From Christiangramia forsetii KT0803 (GTDB lineage: Bacteria > Bacteroidota > Bacteroidia > Flavobacteriales > Flavobacteriaceae): 64,000 nucleotides of DNA. This document shows, one piece after another, positions 26,223-34,022 of the stretch (its first letter is position 1; every line of letters starts with the position of its first letter). The position numbers and the translations under genes are program-made. The stretch covers positions 2,542,001 through 2,606,000 of the forward strand of contig NC_008571.1 of NCBI RefSeq assembly GCF_000060345.1. Reading direction: 5' to 3'. Below the pieces are notes generated by a model. The model was not told where the DNA came from. It searched no databases and saw nothing but the letters and a program-made list of their open reading frames with translations.

Positions 26223-27161
26223 TTAAACGTGCTTCCAAGTTTTCTTTCTAATGATATTACCTATAGTTGTTTTTTCAACTCCATATTTTCTAGCTAAATC
26301 CCTATGGGATGTATTTGGATCTTTATATTCCTCCCTAATACTTAATATTTCTTCTTTTGTAAAAGGAGTTAAATGATGTTTTTCTCCTTTATAAGTAGAA
26401 AGCCCTGTTTCGTGTGCGTGAACTGCATTTTCTTTTGGCGTACACCATTCCAGATTTGATATATCGTTATTTAATTTATTACCGTCAATATGATTAATGT
26501 GAGGTTTGTTTTCAAGATTAGGAATAAAAGCAATTGCTACTAAACGGTGTACATGAATAGGTATTTGTTTTCTTTGTTCACAGAATAAATTTGCTACTTT
26601 ATAGCCCGAACTTAATGGGTTTTTTAATATTCTTTCCCCTATAAGGTCAATTCTTCCGCTTTTATATTTCTTTTCTCTGGGAAGGACTTTTACTCTACCT
26701 AGATTTGAAATTTCATATTTACCTTCATGACCATCGATAGGTTTCCATATCTCACCTTCAAGCTGTAAAGGCTCTGTTTTTCTTTGAGATTTTAACCACT
26801 CTCTTTCGGAATATTCCCACTCTAAATTATCAGCGGAATTATTAAAACTATTACCGTCTTTGTACCTAATAATATTTCCTCTATCATTTACTGGTAAGAA
26901 ATGAGCGGCTACTAATCGAGAAATAGAATAAGCTTTTTTTCTCTCGTTTTTACACAAGGTAACCCTAATATATCCGTTAGTTGCACCTCCTTTTAGTATT
27001 CGCTCTTTTGATATTCTAATTCCTCCGTAATTGTGCTTACTTCTCTTTGGAAGTGATTTAACCCTGCCTTTATTGCTTATTTCGTATAAGCCCTCAAAAC
27101 CCTCAATAGGTTTCCAAATTTCAGAAATAGAAGATTTTTGTACTTTTGGTGAAGTATTCAT
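26223..27161 (-). CDS. Tandem NUMOD4-HNH homing endonuclease with a degenerate first half
   Basis: A 312-aa protein made of two similar halves. Each half has a NUMOD4 DNA-binding motif (EIWKPIEGFEGLYEISNKGR near residue 14 and EIWKPIDGHEGKYEISNLGR near 137) and an HNH-like region. The second HNH is intact (HINHIDGNKLNNDISNLEW). In the first it reads IIRYKDGNSFNNSADNLEW, lacking the catalytic His pair. A C-terminal HTH (TSHRDLARKYGVEKTTIGNI) follows. It is probably a free-standing homing endonuclease inserted between tail-chaperone and tape-measure genes. Confidence 0.85.
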   Translation of the reverse strand: MNTSPKVQKSSISEIWKPIEGFEGLYEISNKGRVKSLPKRSKHNYGGIRISKERILKGGATNGYIRVTLCKNERKKAYSISRLVAAHFLPVNDRGNIIRYKDGNSFNNSADNLEWEYSEREWLKSQRKTEPLQLEGEIWKPIDGHEGKYEISNLGRVKVLPREKKYKSGRIDLIGERILKNPLSSGYKVANLFCEQRKQIPIHVHRLVAIAFIPNLENKPHINHIDGNKLNNDISNLEWCTPKENAVHAHETGLSTYKGEKHHLTPFTKEEILSIREEYKDPNTSHRDLARKYGVEKTTIGNIIRKKTWKHV

Positions 27162-27260
27162 AATAAGTATAGTTTATTGTGATTATTAGGAGCCGTTTGG
27201 AACGCCAATTCCGAGCGGTTTCGTTTTTTAAATATACAATTTTATTATTAATTTCATTAA

Positions 27261-27920
27261 ATGTACAAACTCCAATTCCTAGAAAAGAAATCCAAGAACT
27301 TTCCAAAGGCTCTGAAAATGGCCCGGCAAATTGGATGCACCTATGAAGATGGAATAATTAGAATTGAGATTAAAGATATCCTAAATGGATATCGCCAAAT
27401 AAGACAGTTGTTTCATTATATCCAAAATTGGAAGGGAACACAAGCTACTTATAACAACCGGCCGGTACATCCGTATAGATTTTTATTGGAGGCTGAATGG
27501 ATAGGAGAGTGTTATGATCAAAGAATGATAGATAAGGATTGTGGTACCGGTTTTGGTTGCAGGAAATTAGACACTATCAGTTACCATATAACCGGGCCTT
27601 ATTTCAAAACACATACTTACTGGTATAATTACGGGACCTGGAAAGGTAATAAATGGATTATCGATAAAAAGACGATCTATAATTTACTCATTGCTTATGC
27701 TGAGAAAAAAGCAATTTCCGAATGCCCTTTATTTGATGAGACTGATTTGTGGAACCGGGTTCAAAACCTTCCTGAATTTCTGATAGCAGACGGCATACTT
27801 TGGGAAAAGGTTTATGAGGAAAAATTTGTAAAAGGGGAACGCATCCAGGTTCCCCGTAATATCAAACATCGTTATCCGGATAAATTGAAAGGATCGCAGT
27901 TTTGTTTGCTGGATTTTTAA
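27261..27920 (+). CDS. Plus-strand accessory protein of unknown function
   Basis: A 219-aa protein that I do not recognise. It is basic and rich in Tyr, Trp and Lys, and has several Cys (GECYDQRM, DCGTGFGCRKL) that might bind metal. It has no membrane segment or signal. It is the only plus-strand gene inside the structural module and sits between the tail-chaperone and tape-measure genes next to an HNH gene. Such reversed single genes (morons) are often expressed in the lysogen and affect the host or exclude other phages, so that is the leading guess. Confidence 0.65.
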   Translation: MYKLQFLEKKSKNFPKALKMARQIGCTYEDGIIRIEIKDILNGYRQIRQLFHYIQNWKGTQATYNNRPVHPYRFLLEAEWIGECYDQRMIDKDCGTGFGCRKLDTISYHITGPYFKTHTYWYNYGTWKGNKWIIDKKTIYNLLIAYAEKKAISECPLFDETDLWNRVQNLPEFLIADGILWEKVYEEKFVKGERIQVPRNIKHRYPDKLKGSQFCLLDF

Positions 27921-27929
27921 AAATCCAGA

Positions 27930-28618
27930 CTACTTATCTTTCTTCCCCATCGCATTTTTTATATAATCATTAAAATCTACTTCTACCGGCTTATCGTCTT
28001 CGTCCTTATCTTTATTCTTATCGAAATTGCTCTGAGGTATTGAAGCATTAAGCAATATCAAATTTTGATAGCTCATATTCCAGAGCACATCAAAAAAAGA
28101 GAAGTTATAGTAGTGACAAACTGATCCTATGAATCGGTGGGGATTGAATCGATCTGGTTTGTCTTCTTCGGAATCTTCTTCATCATCATCGGATTTGTCA
28201 GGCTTGCAATCTGGAAAGAGGTCAAAAAAAAATCCGACTGCGTTTTTAAGGCGGTTTCCTGAAAGATCTTGAATATTTCTATACCTGTAGTATTTCCCAT
28301 AAAGAACGGCAGGTACCATTCCGGGTAATCATCTTTCTTACCCCAGCTTATACGGCAAATTACTTTTACCATTGTTTCTAAGTGGGGCATTACATCTTGA
28401 AGGGATAGCTTCTTATTTTCTTCTAATAGTTCTTTGGGTAAGTCCTGAAATAAATTAGCACACATAGCCAATACTCCGGGTGAAGGGGGTTTTACTACAA
28501 AATAAATTGATTTCTTGTCTTTCATGTTTTCAGGCAGTATGGAATTGTCATTCACATCTACTGAGTACCTGGAAGGTTCCTCAATTAAAGCCTTAAGTAA
28601 TTTCTGTTTGTCGGTCAT
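27930..28618 (-). CDS. Tail assembly chaperone GT, predicted -1 frameshift product
   Basis: The frame of the upstream chaperone G continues, after a -1 shift, into an open frame from about 28226 to 27930. A run of nine T on the minus strand (28232-28224), read as GAT TTT TTT TTG in the G frame, supplies a T-TTT-TTT slip heptamer. The fusion would be about 230 aa. The extension is acidic (DKSDDDEEDSEED) and ends with a polar tail. Frameshifted G/GT pairs before the tape measure are a conserved feature of long-tailed phages. GT is thought to hold the tape measure while tail-tube subunits assemble. Confidence 0.7.
28127..28618 (-). CDS. Tail assembly chaperone G
   Basis: A 163-aa protein. I chose the ATG at 28618 over a TTG five codons upstream that lies in a terminator stem region. 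It has no recognised motif, but the position after the major tail protein and before the tape measure, and the overlap with a -1 frame through a T9 slip site, identify it. The residues after the slip (TSFQIASLTNPMMMKKIP) are the unshifted tail. Confidence 0.7.
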   Translation of the reverse strand: MTDKQKLLKALIEEPSRYSVDVNDNSILPENMKDKKSIYFVVKPPSPGVLAMCANLFQDLPKELLEENKKLSLQDVMPHLETMVKVICRISWGKKDDYPEWYLPFFMGNTTGIEIFKIFQETALKTQSDFFLTSFQIASLTNPMMMKKIPKKTNQIDSIPTDS

Positions 28619-28631
28619 AATAATAGTTGTC

Positions 28632-28666
28632 AAAAAAAGCCATTACGGGTCGTTGCAATGGCTTTT
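28632..28666 (-). terminator. Intrinsic terminator after the secreted-protein gene
   Basis: On the minus strand AAAAGCCATT, a 12-base loop, AATGGCTTTT and further T residues give a 10-bp perfect stem. It ends the 28685-29089 gene just before chaperone G. Confidence 0.85.
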
Positions 28667-28684
28667 GGTATATATATTTAATCG

Positions 28685-29089
28685 CTAAATGTTCGATAAA
28701 TTGTAAAAAGTTGACAATTCACCTCCGGTCTTATTTTTAATTTCAGGTGTTAAATTGTCATTTTGATAAGTGTACCAACCGACATCATTAACCAGATTAA
28801 AATGGTTCCTAAATGCTTCACTTTTTTCTGATTTCAGGATAGGATTTTCAATCATTCTTTCACCTGAAACCATTTCGGTATTCGCTACCGAATTAAATGA
28901 GATTGAGCTTATAGCTTCAACCATAATTTTATCCTGAGTAAAATCAGGAGTAGCAACCACAATTGCCGAAAGTTCATCTTGAACAATTTCGGTTGTCGAA
29001 TTTTCGGTCAGGTCGGAAGTGGTAGCTCCGAATCCCGTGAAGTCTATCAAAACGATAAACAACATTAAAACCAGCTGACTAGCTTTCAT
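28685..29089 (-). CDS. Secreted small protein, moron-like
   Basis: A 134-aa protein with an N-terminal signal peptide (residues 1-22, LVLMLFIVLIDFTGFGA), then a Thr/Glu/Ser-rich region without a known domain. It sits between the major tail protein and the tail chaperone but has terminators on both sides (29102-29127 and 28632-28666), so it is its own transcription unit. A virion role is unlikely. An exported protein made by the lysogen or late in infection is more plausible. Confidence 0.65.
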   Translation of the reverse strand: MKASQLVLMLFIVLIDFTGFGATTSDLTENSTTEIVQDELSAIVVATPDFTQDKIMVEAISSISFNSVANTEMVSGERMIENPILKSEKSEAFRNHFNLVNDVGWYTYQNDNLTPEIKNKTGGELSTFYNLSNI

Positions 29090-29101
29090 AATAAACTTAT
29101 T

Positions 29102-29127
29102 AAAAAAGCCCCACCTTAGCAGGGCTT
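29102..29127 (-). terminator. Intrinsic terminator after the major tail protein
   Basis: On the minus strand AAGCCC, TGCTAAGGTG and GGGCTTTTTT form a stem with a T tail, 5 bases downstream of the major tail protein stop. Confidence 0.8.
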
Positions 29128-29132
29128 CAATA

Positions 29133-29675
29133 TTATACTACATCTTCAAACCCTAAGATGTAAGGACTTCCTTCATCACCAGCGGCAGATTCAGGAGTAT
29201 TTGCGGTAATTCTTACCTCTACAGCTGGAAGGCCGTTTTTAGTAAGTGTTCCCTGATCTCTGGCACTTATTTTTCCGTAAGGAATTTTAAGCACACCTCT
29301 CTTACCATCTACCGTTTTACCTACTGCCTTGAAAGACTGGTAAATTGATGGTTTTCCGGCAGGAGCCATATAGTTTCCTTCATCTTCACCATCGTCTACA
29401 GTTCCTACTTTACCACCCATAAGCTGCACACGCTGCTCTGGAGTAACTCCGAACAAACGAACGACCATATTAGTTGGATCAACAGTACCATCCACGGTAA
29501 TGTAAGTATCATTTGATTCTGTAGGGATATTTTCCTCATTGGCACTCGCACCTTCCAGTGTAGTAGAACCAACTTCAATATCGTTGAACTCGGTAAGGGT
29601 ATCTCCCATTACTCCGTCCCCGGGATCGCCGAAGTAAACCGCGACAATACCTAAAAAGTTATGTTGTTTTGACAT
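29133..29675 (-). CDS. Major tail protein
   Basis: A 180-aa acidic protein with a beta-rich, single-domain pattern (VAVYFGDPGDG at the start, GKRGVLKIPYGKISARDQGTLTK in the middle). Its size and position between the tail-completion gene and the frameshifted chaperone genes fit a tail-tube protein. An intrinsic terminator follows it, as is common behind strongly expressed virion genes. Confidence 0.75.
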   Translation of the reverse strand: MSKQHNFLGIVAVYFGDPGDGVMGDTLTEFNDIEVGSTTLEGASANEENIPTESNDTYITVDGTVDPTNMVVRLFGVTPEQRVQLMGGKVGTVDDGEDEGNYMAPAGKPSIYQSFKAVGKTVDGKRGVLKIPYGKISARDQGTLTKNGLPAVEVRITANTPESAAGDEGSPYILGFEDVV

Positions 29676-29678
29676 TTG

Positions 29679-30062
29679 TTATAATGTTTGAAATTCAAAT
29701 CGAATATTATAGTAACTCATTCCGTCTCTGTCCGGATCTTCAAATGTTCCCTTATCATCATATATCTGAAAATGAAAGGTTCCGTTATCTGTTACCTGGG
29801 TAACATCGTCCAGAAGTGGAATTATTATATCTGTTAATTCTTTAAATCGATTGCCATTGTGCAGATCACCTGTAAGCTTTGGAAGATGAATATTCACATT
29901 CCCAAAACCATTTTGCAGATACCCATTTGGATTATTGATTGTATTGGTATCAATGAATTCTGATTGAAGACCTTTTGGAGCACCATCCACATAATCAACA
30001 GGTAAATTCTTACCCTGAAATAACTCGCTTAAAGCAAGTAGTATGTTATAGCTTGATTGCAC
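29679..30062 (-). CDS. Tail terminator / completion protein
   Basis: A 127-aa protein with a GTG start that overlaps the end of the gp10-like gene. The N-terminal helix (SYNILLALSELFQ) and beta strands fit tail-terminator proteins (gpU/gp11-like) that cap the tail tube. The assignment rests mainly on position between gp10-like and major tail protein genes. Confidence 0.55.
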   Translation of the reverse strand: MQSSYNILLALSELFQGKNLPVDYVDGAPKGLQSEFIDTNTINNPNGYLQNGFGNVNIHLPKLTGDLHNGNRFKELTDIIIPLLDDVTQVTDNGTFHFQIYDDKGTFEDPDRDGMSYYNIRFEFQTL

Positions 30063-30474
30063 CTAATAAATCTTTTATATCATTAGAATTTGGGGCGCTA
30101 CCCGTAATCACATCGAAACCTTTACTCTCAACTGCAGCTGCGTAATTCATACCAGCCACGCCTATTAAAACAAGTCCTTTACCAAATAAACCTCTTACTT
30201 CATCAATGGCTTTTTTAGCGGCTTTTACCCCTTGTGATTTACCACCCGTAAAGCTTGAATCTATTTCTTGCCCATCTTTCAGAATTACATAACCTACAGA
30301 AGCCCGGAGGTTTCCGGTTCGGTCTGTATAGTTCCCTGAGTTCCTGGCTTTATTAATAAATTCTTCGCCTTGATAACGCAATGCTTCAATAGATTTATCT
30401 TCTATCTGCTCGATTTGATCACTCATGTAATCTCGAACCTGGTTAAGGTTGAACATCGCTTTTAATCCAGCCAT
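30046..30474 (-). CDS. HK97 gp10-like head-tail joining protein
   Basis: A 142-aa protein, with ATG at 30474 preferred over TTG at 30501. The segment NSGNYTDRTGNLRASVGYVILKDG contains the DRTGNLRxS motif diagnostic of the gp10/neck family, and GMNYAAAVESKGFDVI is the conserved YA..VE..G..V block. It connects capsid and tail. Confidence 0.85.
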   Translation of the reverse strand: MAGLKAMFNLNQVRDYMSDQIEQIEDKSIEALRYQGEEFINKARNSGNYTDRTGNLRASVGYVILKDGQEIDSSFTGGKSQGVKAAKKAIDEVRGLFGKGLVLIGVAGMNYAAAVESKGFDVITGSAPNSNDIKDLLGAIKL

Positions 30475-30749
30475 AACTCGCAGTGGGTTTGGTAAGGCCA
30501 AGCCTGTTTTATTGTGATACTCCTACCAAAAATATCCATCTTTTGATCGTCAAATGCATGAGGATTTGATTTCAATTGTTCTGGTGTTTGCTCACAATAG
30601 AATTTGGCTTTATAGTCAAGGTTTTTATTCCCCTTTTCTGGCTCATATCGACCTTTCAAGGTTATCTCTTCCTTAGTTACCTCAGGAAGTTTTCCTTCAC
30701 CAACTGTTTCCAGTTTAATAGTAGCCGTATGCGGAAACCTATTTATCAT
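30462..30749 (-). CDS. Head closure / head-tail adaptor protein
   Basis: A 95-aa beta-rich protein (FPHTATIKLETVGEGKLPE at the start), typical of SPP1 gp16-like head-closure proteins. It overlaps the gp10-like gene and the connector gene by a few bases, as in other siphovirus neck modules. Confidence 0.7.
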   Translation of the reverse strand: MINRFPHTATIKLETVGEGKLPEVTKEEITLKGRYEPEKGNKNLDYKAKFYCEQTPEQLKSNPHAFDDQKMDIFGRSITIKQAWPYQTHCELWLD

Positions 30750-31048
30750 AACTTAACCGACCTTATTTTGGGTATACCGTCATTATATTTCGGATCTCCA
30801 TACAGCTTGTAAATGGCATTGGCTTGCTCTTTCAAAGAACTTAGATCGTACTTAACGGAAAGCGAGCCTTCGGTAAAAGAGGAAATACGTCTCATTCGCA
30901 TATACATATCAGCTTCTGCCAATTCAATGCTTTGATCAGTAACACTATAAGTAGCACCGGGATTTACTTCCCGGGCTACCATAATAGCGTCTTTTATTCC
31001 CTGGCTTACTTCAGGTACTATTTCGTTAAGCCAATCTTTATTAGTCAT
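30746..31048 (-). CDS. Head-tail connector protein
   Basis: A 100-aa helical protein (WLNEIVPEVSQGIKDAIMVA) with the pattern of gp6/gp15-like connector rings. It lies directly downstream of the major capsid gene and overlaps the head-closure gene by 4 bases. The family is inferred from size, fold pattern and order. Confidence 0.65.
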   Translation of the reverse strand: MTNKDWLNEIVPEVSQGIKDAIMVAREVNPGATYSVTDQSIELAEADMYMRMRRISSFTEGSLSVKYDLSSLKEQANAIYKLYGDPKYNDGIPKIRSVKL

Positions 31049-31049
31049 C

Positions 31050-32342
31050 TTATACGGATGCTACAAGTTCAGCTTCGAACTTCTCGATACCAGCTTCAGA
31101 AAGCTTATTGATCTTACCTGTTAAAGTAGAATCTGCCTGATCTACATTGGATTCAGGTACTTCACCTGTAGCATTCAATCCAGCAACTACAGAAGCTTTA
31201 GTATAGTCTGTTTCCTTGTAGGTATAAACCGCGTCACCTTCTACCTGAACATCATCAGAAGCGTCAGCTTCTTCAGCATTGATATAGAAGAAAGACTCTA
31301 CATTCTGCAATACCGGGAATACAATTGCTTCAGCTCCGGTAGCATGGCTAACAGGATCTGTAGTTCCCCAGTTCTTTACAAGGATATAATCGTTTGCTTT
31401 CTGGTACTGCACATCTTCTACTGGGAATTCCTCCTCAGCAAGTGTAGAATACACCAAAGAACCAATATTAGTTCCGGTAGTAAGAACTACCATGTTTTTC
31501 TCCCATCCTTCGGTAACAATACGCTGCTTATTCTTTTGGTGAACAAAAGTTCTCTCTACAACAATTAGATTCATACCTAAAGTTCTTGATAAAAGACCTC
31601 TAATTTGATCCTCGTCAAGTGTTGGGATATTAGGATTATCTCCTGAGAAACTGTTATTCCAAGCAAACTGAGCTTTAATCTGAAGGTTATCCAATAGATT
31701 ATCAAGCGTATCTGCGCCCATCCAAATAGTATTTGGATATTCCCCTTTTGCTCTAGCAGCCTTTTTAATCCTTCTAAGATCAGAGATAGGCTTAGAATCT
31801 GGATTGCTCCATTTTCCTGTTACCCCAAACTGATTCTCTTTAGGAATATCATAGCTGGCTCTTACAGCTGTACCGGTATTGTTCTCTTGCGGAATAAGCA
31901 TTGCACCTCCTGAAAAACCTACATACATAGCCTCTTCAATTAGTTCCTTAATTCCGTAAATACCGTTTTCAGAATCATTAAACACTTTACGTGCTAATTC
32001 TTTCTTTCTTCCCGGATCACGTCTTAGAATACGAAGTGTATTCATTTCTTTCTCTCCCAAAACGAATTTCATACCCATTTTAGGCACCTCGCCAGATGCA
32101 CTTTTTACAGTAGCTCTGGACTTTACAGGAAGTGGAGAATCATAAGAAACGAAATCAGCAGTGATTCGTGTGTAATTTCCACTTACAGAACTGTACGACA
32201 TATCCGCACTATACTCAGGCGTTAAATAACGCTCATGATCATAAGCTGGAGCATCTTTGGAACCGTTTACTTTCTCATATTGAGCAAGTACAACGCCTTC
32301 CATATACTCATCAATCAGATCTTTAAAAATTGATACTGCCAT
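31050..32342 (-). CDS. Major capsid protein
   Basis: A 430-aa protein of the HK97 fold, closest in pattern to the phage major capsid E group. It has an N-terminal arm with polar repeats, MKFVLGEKEMNTLRILRRDPGRK, the GYSGGAMLIP-like block GFSGGAMLIPQEN, the A-domain segment LLSRTLGMNLIVVERTF and KNMVVLTTGTNIGSLVYS. The C-terminal 80 residues are acidic and Ala-rich. It shares one base with the decoration gene. This is the most abundant virion protein. Confidence 0.9.
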   Translation of the reverse strand: MAVSIFKDLIDEYMEGVVLAQYEKVNGSKDAPAYDHERYLTPEYSADMSYSSVSGNYTRITADFVSYDSPLPVKSRATVKSASGEVPKMGMKFVLGEKEMNTLRILRRDPGRKKELARKVFNDSENGIYGIKELIEEAMYVGFSGGAMLIPQENNTGTAVRASYDIPKENQFGVTGKWSNPDSKPISDLRRIKKAARAKGEYPNTIWMGADTLDNLLDNLQIKAQFAWNNSFSGDNPNIPTLDEDQIRGLLSRTLGMNLIVVERTFVHQKNKQRIVTEGWEKNMVVLTTGTNIGSLVYSTLAEEEFPVEDVQYQKANDYILVKNWGTTDPVSHATGAEAIVFPVLQNVESFFYINAEEADASDDVQVEGDAVYTYKETDYTKASVVAGLNATGEVPESNVDQADSTLTGKINKLSEAGIEKFEAELVASV

Positions 32343-32713
32343 TAGTAGTCTGGTTGATTATAGATTCCTAATGCTTTTAAAGCATCTAAGGAATTCTGGT
32401 TAAACTTATACTTTACAACTTCGTTGTTGAAGTACCCTCCGGTCATAACACCGGTAGAAGGTTTAGCGGTTCTAGTGGTAGAACGCACAACCCCAACGAG
32501 TAAAGCTCCTTTTGCGCCGTCAACTGGTTGCGGCTTGAATTCGCCATCTTCTCGAATTACACCATGACCCTCAAAAATGAATCTGTCAGGAAAACCAGTC
32601 ATATTAAGAACTGCTCCTCCTTCAAGGCCGTGAATGTGTTTCTTGATAGCAACGCCGTCAATGCCTTCGGAATATTCCTTTTGCTCTTCGACGCTTAAAT
32701 CTAATACTGCCAT
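32342..32713 (-). CDS. Capsid decoration-like protein
   Basis: A 123-aa protein rich in Gly and Val (GVAIKKHIHGLEGGAVLNMTG, split here by family pattern). It resembles small head-decoration proteins that sit between scaffold and capsid genes. Its stop overlaps the capsid start. Function is inferred from order and size. Confidence 0.6.
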   Translation of the reverse strand: MAVLDLSVEEQKEYSEGIDGVAIKKHIHGLEGGAVLNMTGFPDRFIFEGHGVIREDGEFKPQPVDGAKGALLVGVVRSTTRTAKPSTGVMTGGYFNNEVVKYKFNQNSLDALKALGIYNQPDY

Positions 32714-32729
32714 TGTATTGGTTTTTAGA

Positions 32730-33356
32730 TTATCTAACTATATCAGCAATTTCCTCTTTTGAAGGTTTTTTCGCCCCTCCATTTCGTGGAACTGGTATGC
32801 GTGAATTTCTTGGATTTGTTTGAATTTCAGTTGCAATGGTTCCACCGTCAGCTTCGAATTTCTCCTTAACGGTTTCAAATTGCTCCTCAAAGTCTTTTTC
32901 TAAATCAAGTTCACTGGCATATCCAGGTAAAATGCCTTTGGATTTTAAGAAGTCTCTCGCTTTTTGAGTTTTCTGAGCTACAGTTTCCTGTTGCTTTTCG
33001 GCTTTTTGTTCCTGTAACTCTTTTTCCATTTTAGAAAGTTTTGCAAGCAACGCTTTCATAGCAGGATCTTTTGTTTCGATCTCCTCCTCTTCTTCCATTT
33101 CTTCCTCCTCTTCTTCGCCGAATCCAAATCTTTTTTTAAGTTTTGCTTCACGAGTATCAGCAGCTTTTTTAAGCTTCTTATCAAACTCACTCTGCACTCC
33201 TTTAATTTTTAAGGCTTCTTCGAGATTTGAAGGAACTGTGAGGTCTTTAAATTCCTCAATTTGCTCAGGAGTTACCCCGAACGCTTCAAGCGCCTTGGCA
33301 GTGTCATCGTCTTCCAACGCCACACCTAGTTTCTTGATAAATTCTTCGATTTTCAT
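32730..33356 (-). CDS. Capsid scaffolding protein
   Basis: A 208-aa helical, very charged protein. The ATG at 33356 gives MKIEEFIKKLGVALEDDD. An in-frame TTG at 33395 lies inside the repeated element and is less likely. Residues about 85-105 are a run of Glu, followed by coiled coil (MKALLAKLSKMEKELQEQKA) and a basic C-terminus (RNGGAKKPSKEEIADIVR) that may bind the capsid protein. Position before capsid genes fits scaffold. Confidence 0.75.
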   Translation of the reverse strand: MKIEEFIKKLGVALEDDDTAKALEAFGVTPEQIEEFKDLTVPSNLEEALKIKGVQSEFDKKLKKAADTREAKLKKRFGFGEEEEEEMEEEEEIETKDPAMKALLAKLSKMEKELQEQKAEKQQETVAQKTQKARDFLKSKGILPGYASELDLEKDFEEQFETVKEKFEADGGTIATEIQTNPRNSRIPVPRNGGAKKPSKEEIADIVR

Positions 33357-33389
33357 CGTACGATTGGTTTTCGTTAATTGTTGAATAGG

Positions 33390-33455
33390 CTGCAATATAA
33401 TTTTAGACTAAGCCTTTATAGGCTTAATTCTAATTGTAGGTGCGTAGTTGCCATT
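33390..33455 (-). repeat. 66-bp pre-gene element, copy C (before scaffold gene)
   Basis: On the minus strand it starts AATGGCAACTACGCACCTAC and ends AATTATATTGCAG. Both ends match copy B (22092-22157), the length is identical, and the middle shares AGGCT blocks. It overlaps the 3' end of the HTH gene, so part of it is coding. It lies 33 bases before the scaffold ATG. Confidence 0.6.
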
Positions 33456-33631
33456 ATAGTACCGTTGAAAACAGCAAGGTCGGTGCATACGGTTTTATGC
33501 GATACCGAAAAAACAGATGCTGCCCGATTGGTTGCTTCTTGAAAAGAATATCCGGGCTTTCGTTTTTGATTCTCCATATAGATACCAATAAGTCTTCGCC
33601 TTTTTTCAATGAGTTCTTTATTCCGATTCAT
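33416..33631 (-). CDS. Small HTH-like phage protein
   Basis: A 71-aa basic protein with a predicted helix-turn-helix (FQEATNRAASVFSVSHKTVCTD). The last 12 residues are encoded by the repeated 66-bp element. It lies between head morphogenesis genes and the scaffold gene, overlapping the upstream gene by 14 bases. It could be a late regulator or packaging accessory, but the function is unknown. Confidence 0.6.
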   Translation of the reverse strand: MNRNKELIEKRRRLIGIYMENQKRKPGYSFQEATNRAASVFSVSHKTVCTDLAVFNGTIMATTHLQLELSL

Positions 33632-34022
33632 TGATATATCGATTTATCCGGTCTTCGCTAATATGTAAATAGAAATTAGAAAGGTCATTAATTAAGGATC
33701 GGTAGGTTCCTTCATGAGTTCTTATATACCAGTTTATAAAAAGCTTTCTATTGTCTTTAGGATCTTTACCGTAAACTTCGAAAAACTTCAACCTGGTACG
33801 CTCTACAACATCTACTACAATAGTGGTTAGGCTTACTTTAGTTTCAATATCTGGAGTAATATCTTCCACAGATACCACCGTTTGAAAAGTAGTTGGCGTA
33901 GTCATAAGCGCAATAGATTTTCCAACTTTCGGAGGATGATCACCTGTGTACAATTCTTCACGGGACCACTGTAACTTTTTACCGCCTTGCTGTCTTTCTA
34001 ATTTAACTTTGAATATTCGCAT
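33618..34022 (-). CDS. Hypothetical head-region protein
   Basis: A 134-aa protein with a beta-rich N-terminal half (FKVKLERQQGGKKLQWSREE) and a helical, aromatic C-terminal half (YRSLINDLSNFYLHISEDR). I do not recognise the family. It overlaps the minor head protein gene by 20 bases and the HTH gene by 14, so it is co-translated with head genes. Confidence 0.55.
   Translation of the reverse strand: MRIFKVKLERQQGGKKLQWSREELYTGDHPPKVGKSIALMTTPTTFQTVVSVEDITPDIETKVSLTTIVVDVVERTRLKFFEVYGKDPKDNRKLFINWYIRTHEGTYRSLINDLSNFYLHISEDRINRYINESE

Noticed and set aside
27930-28319. A separate 129-aa gene starting at 28319
   Set aside because: The start lies deep inside chaperone G and the -1 frame relation with a T9 slip run points to a frameshift extension.
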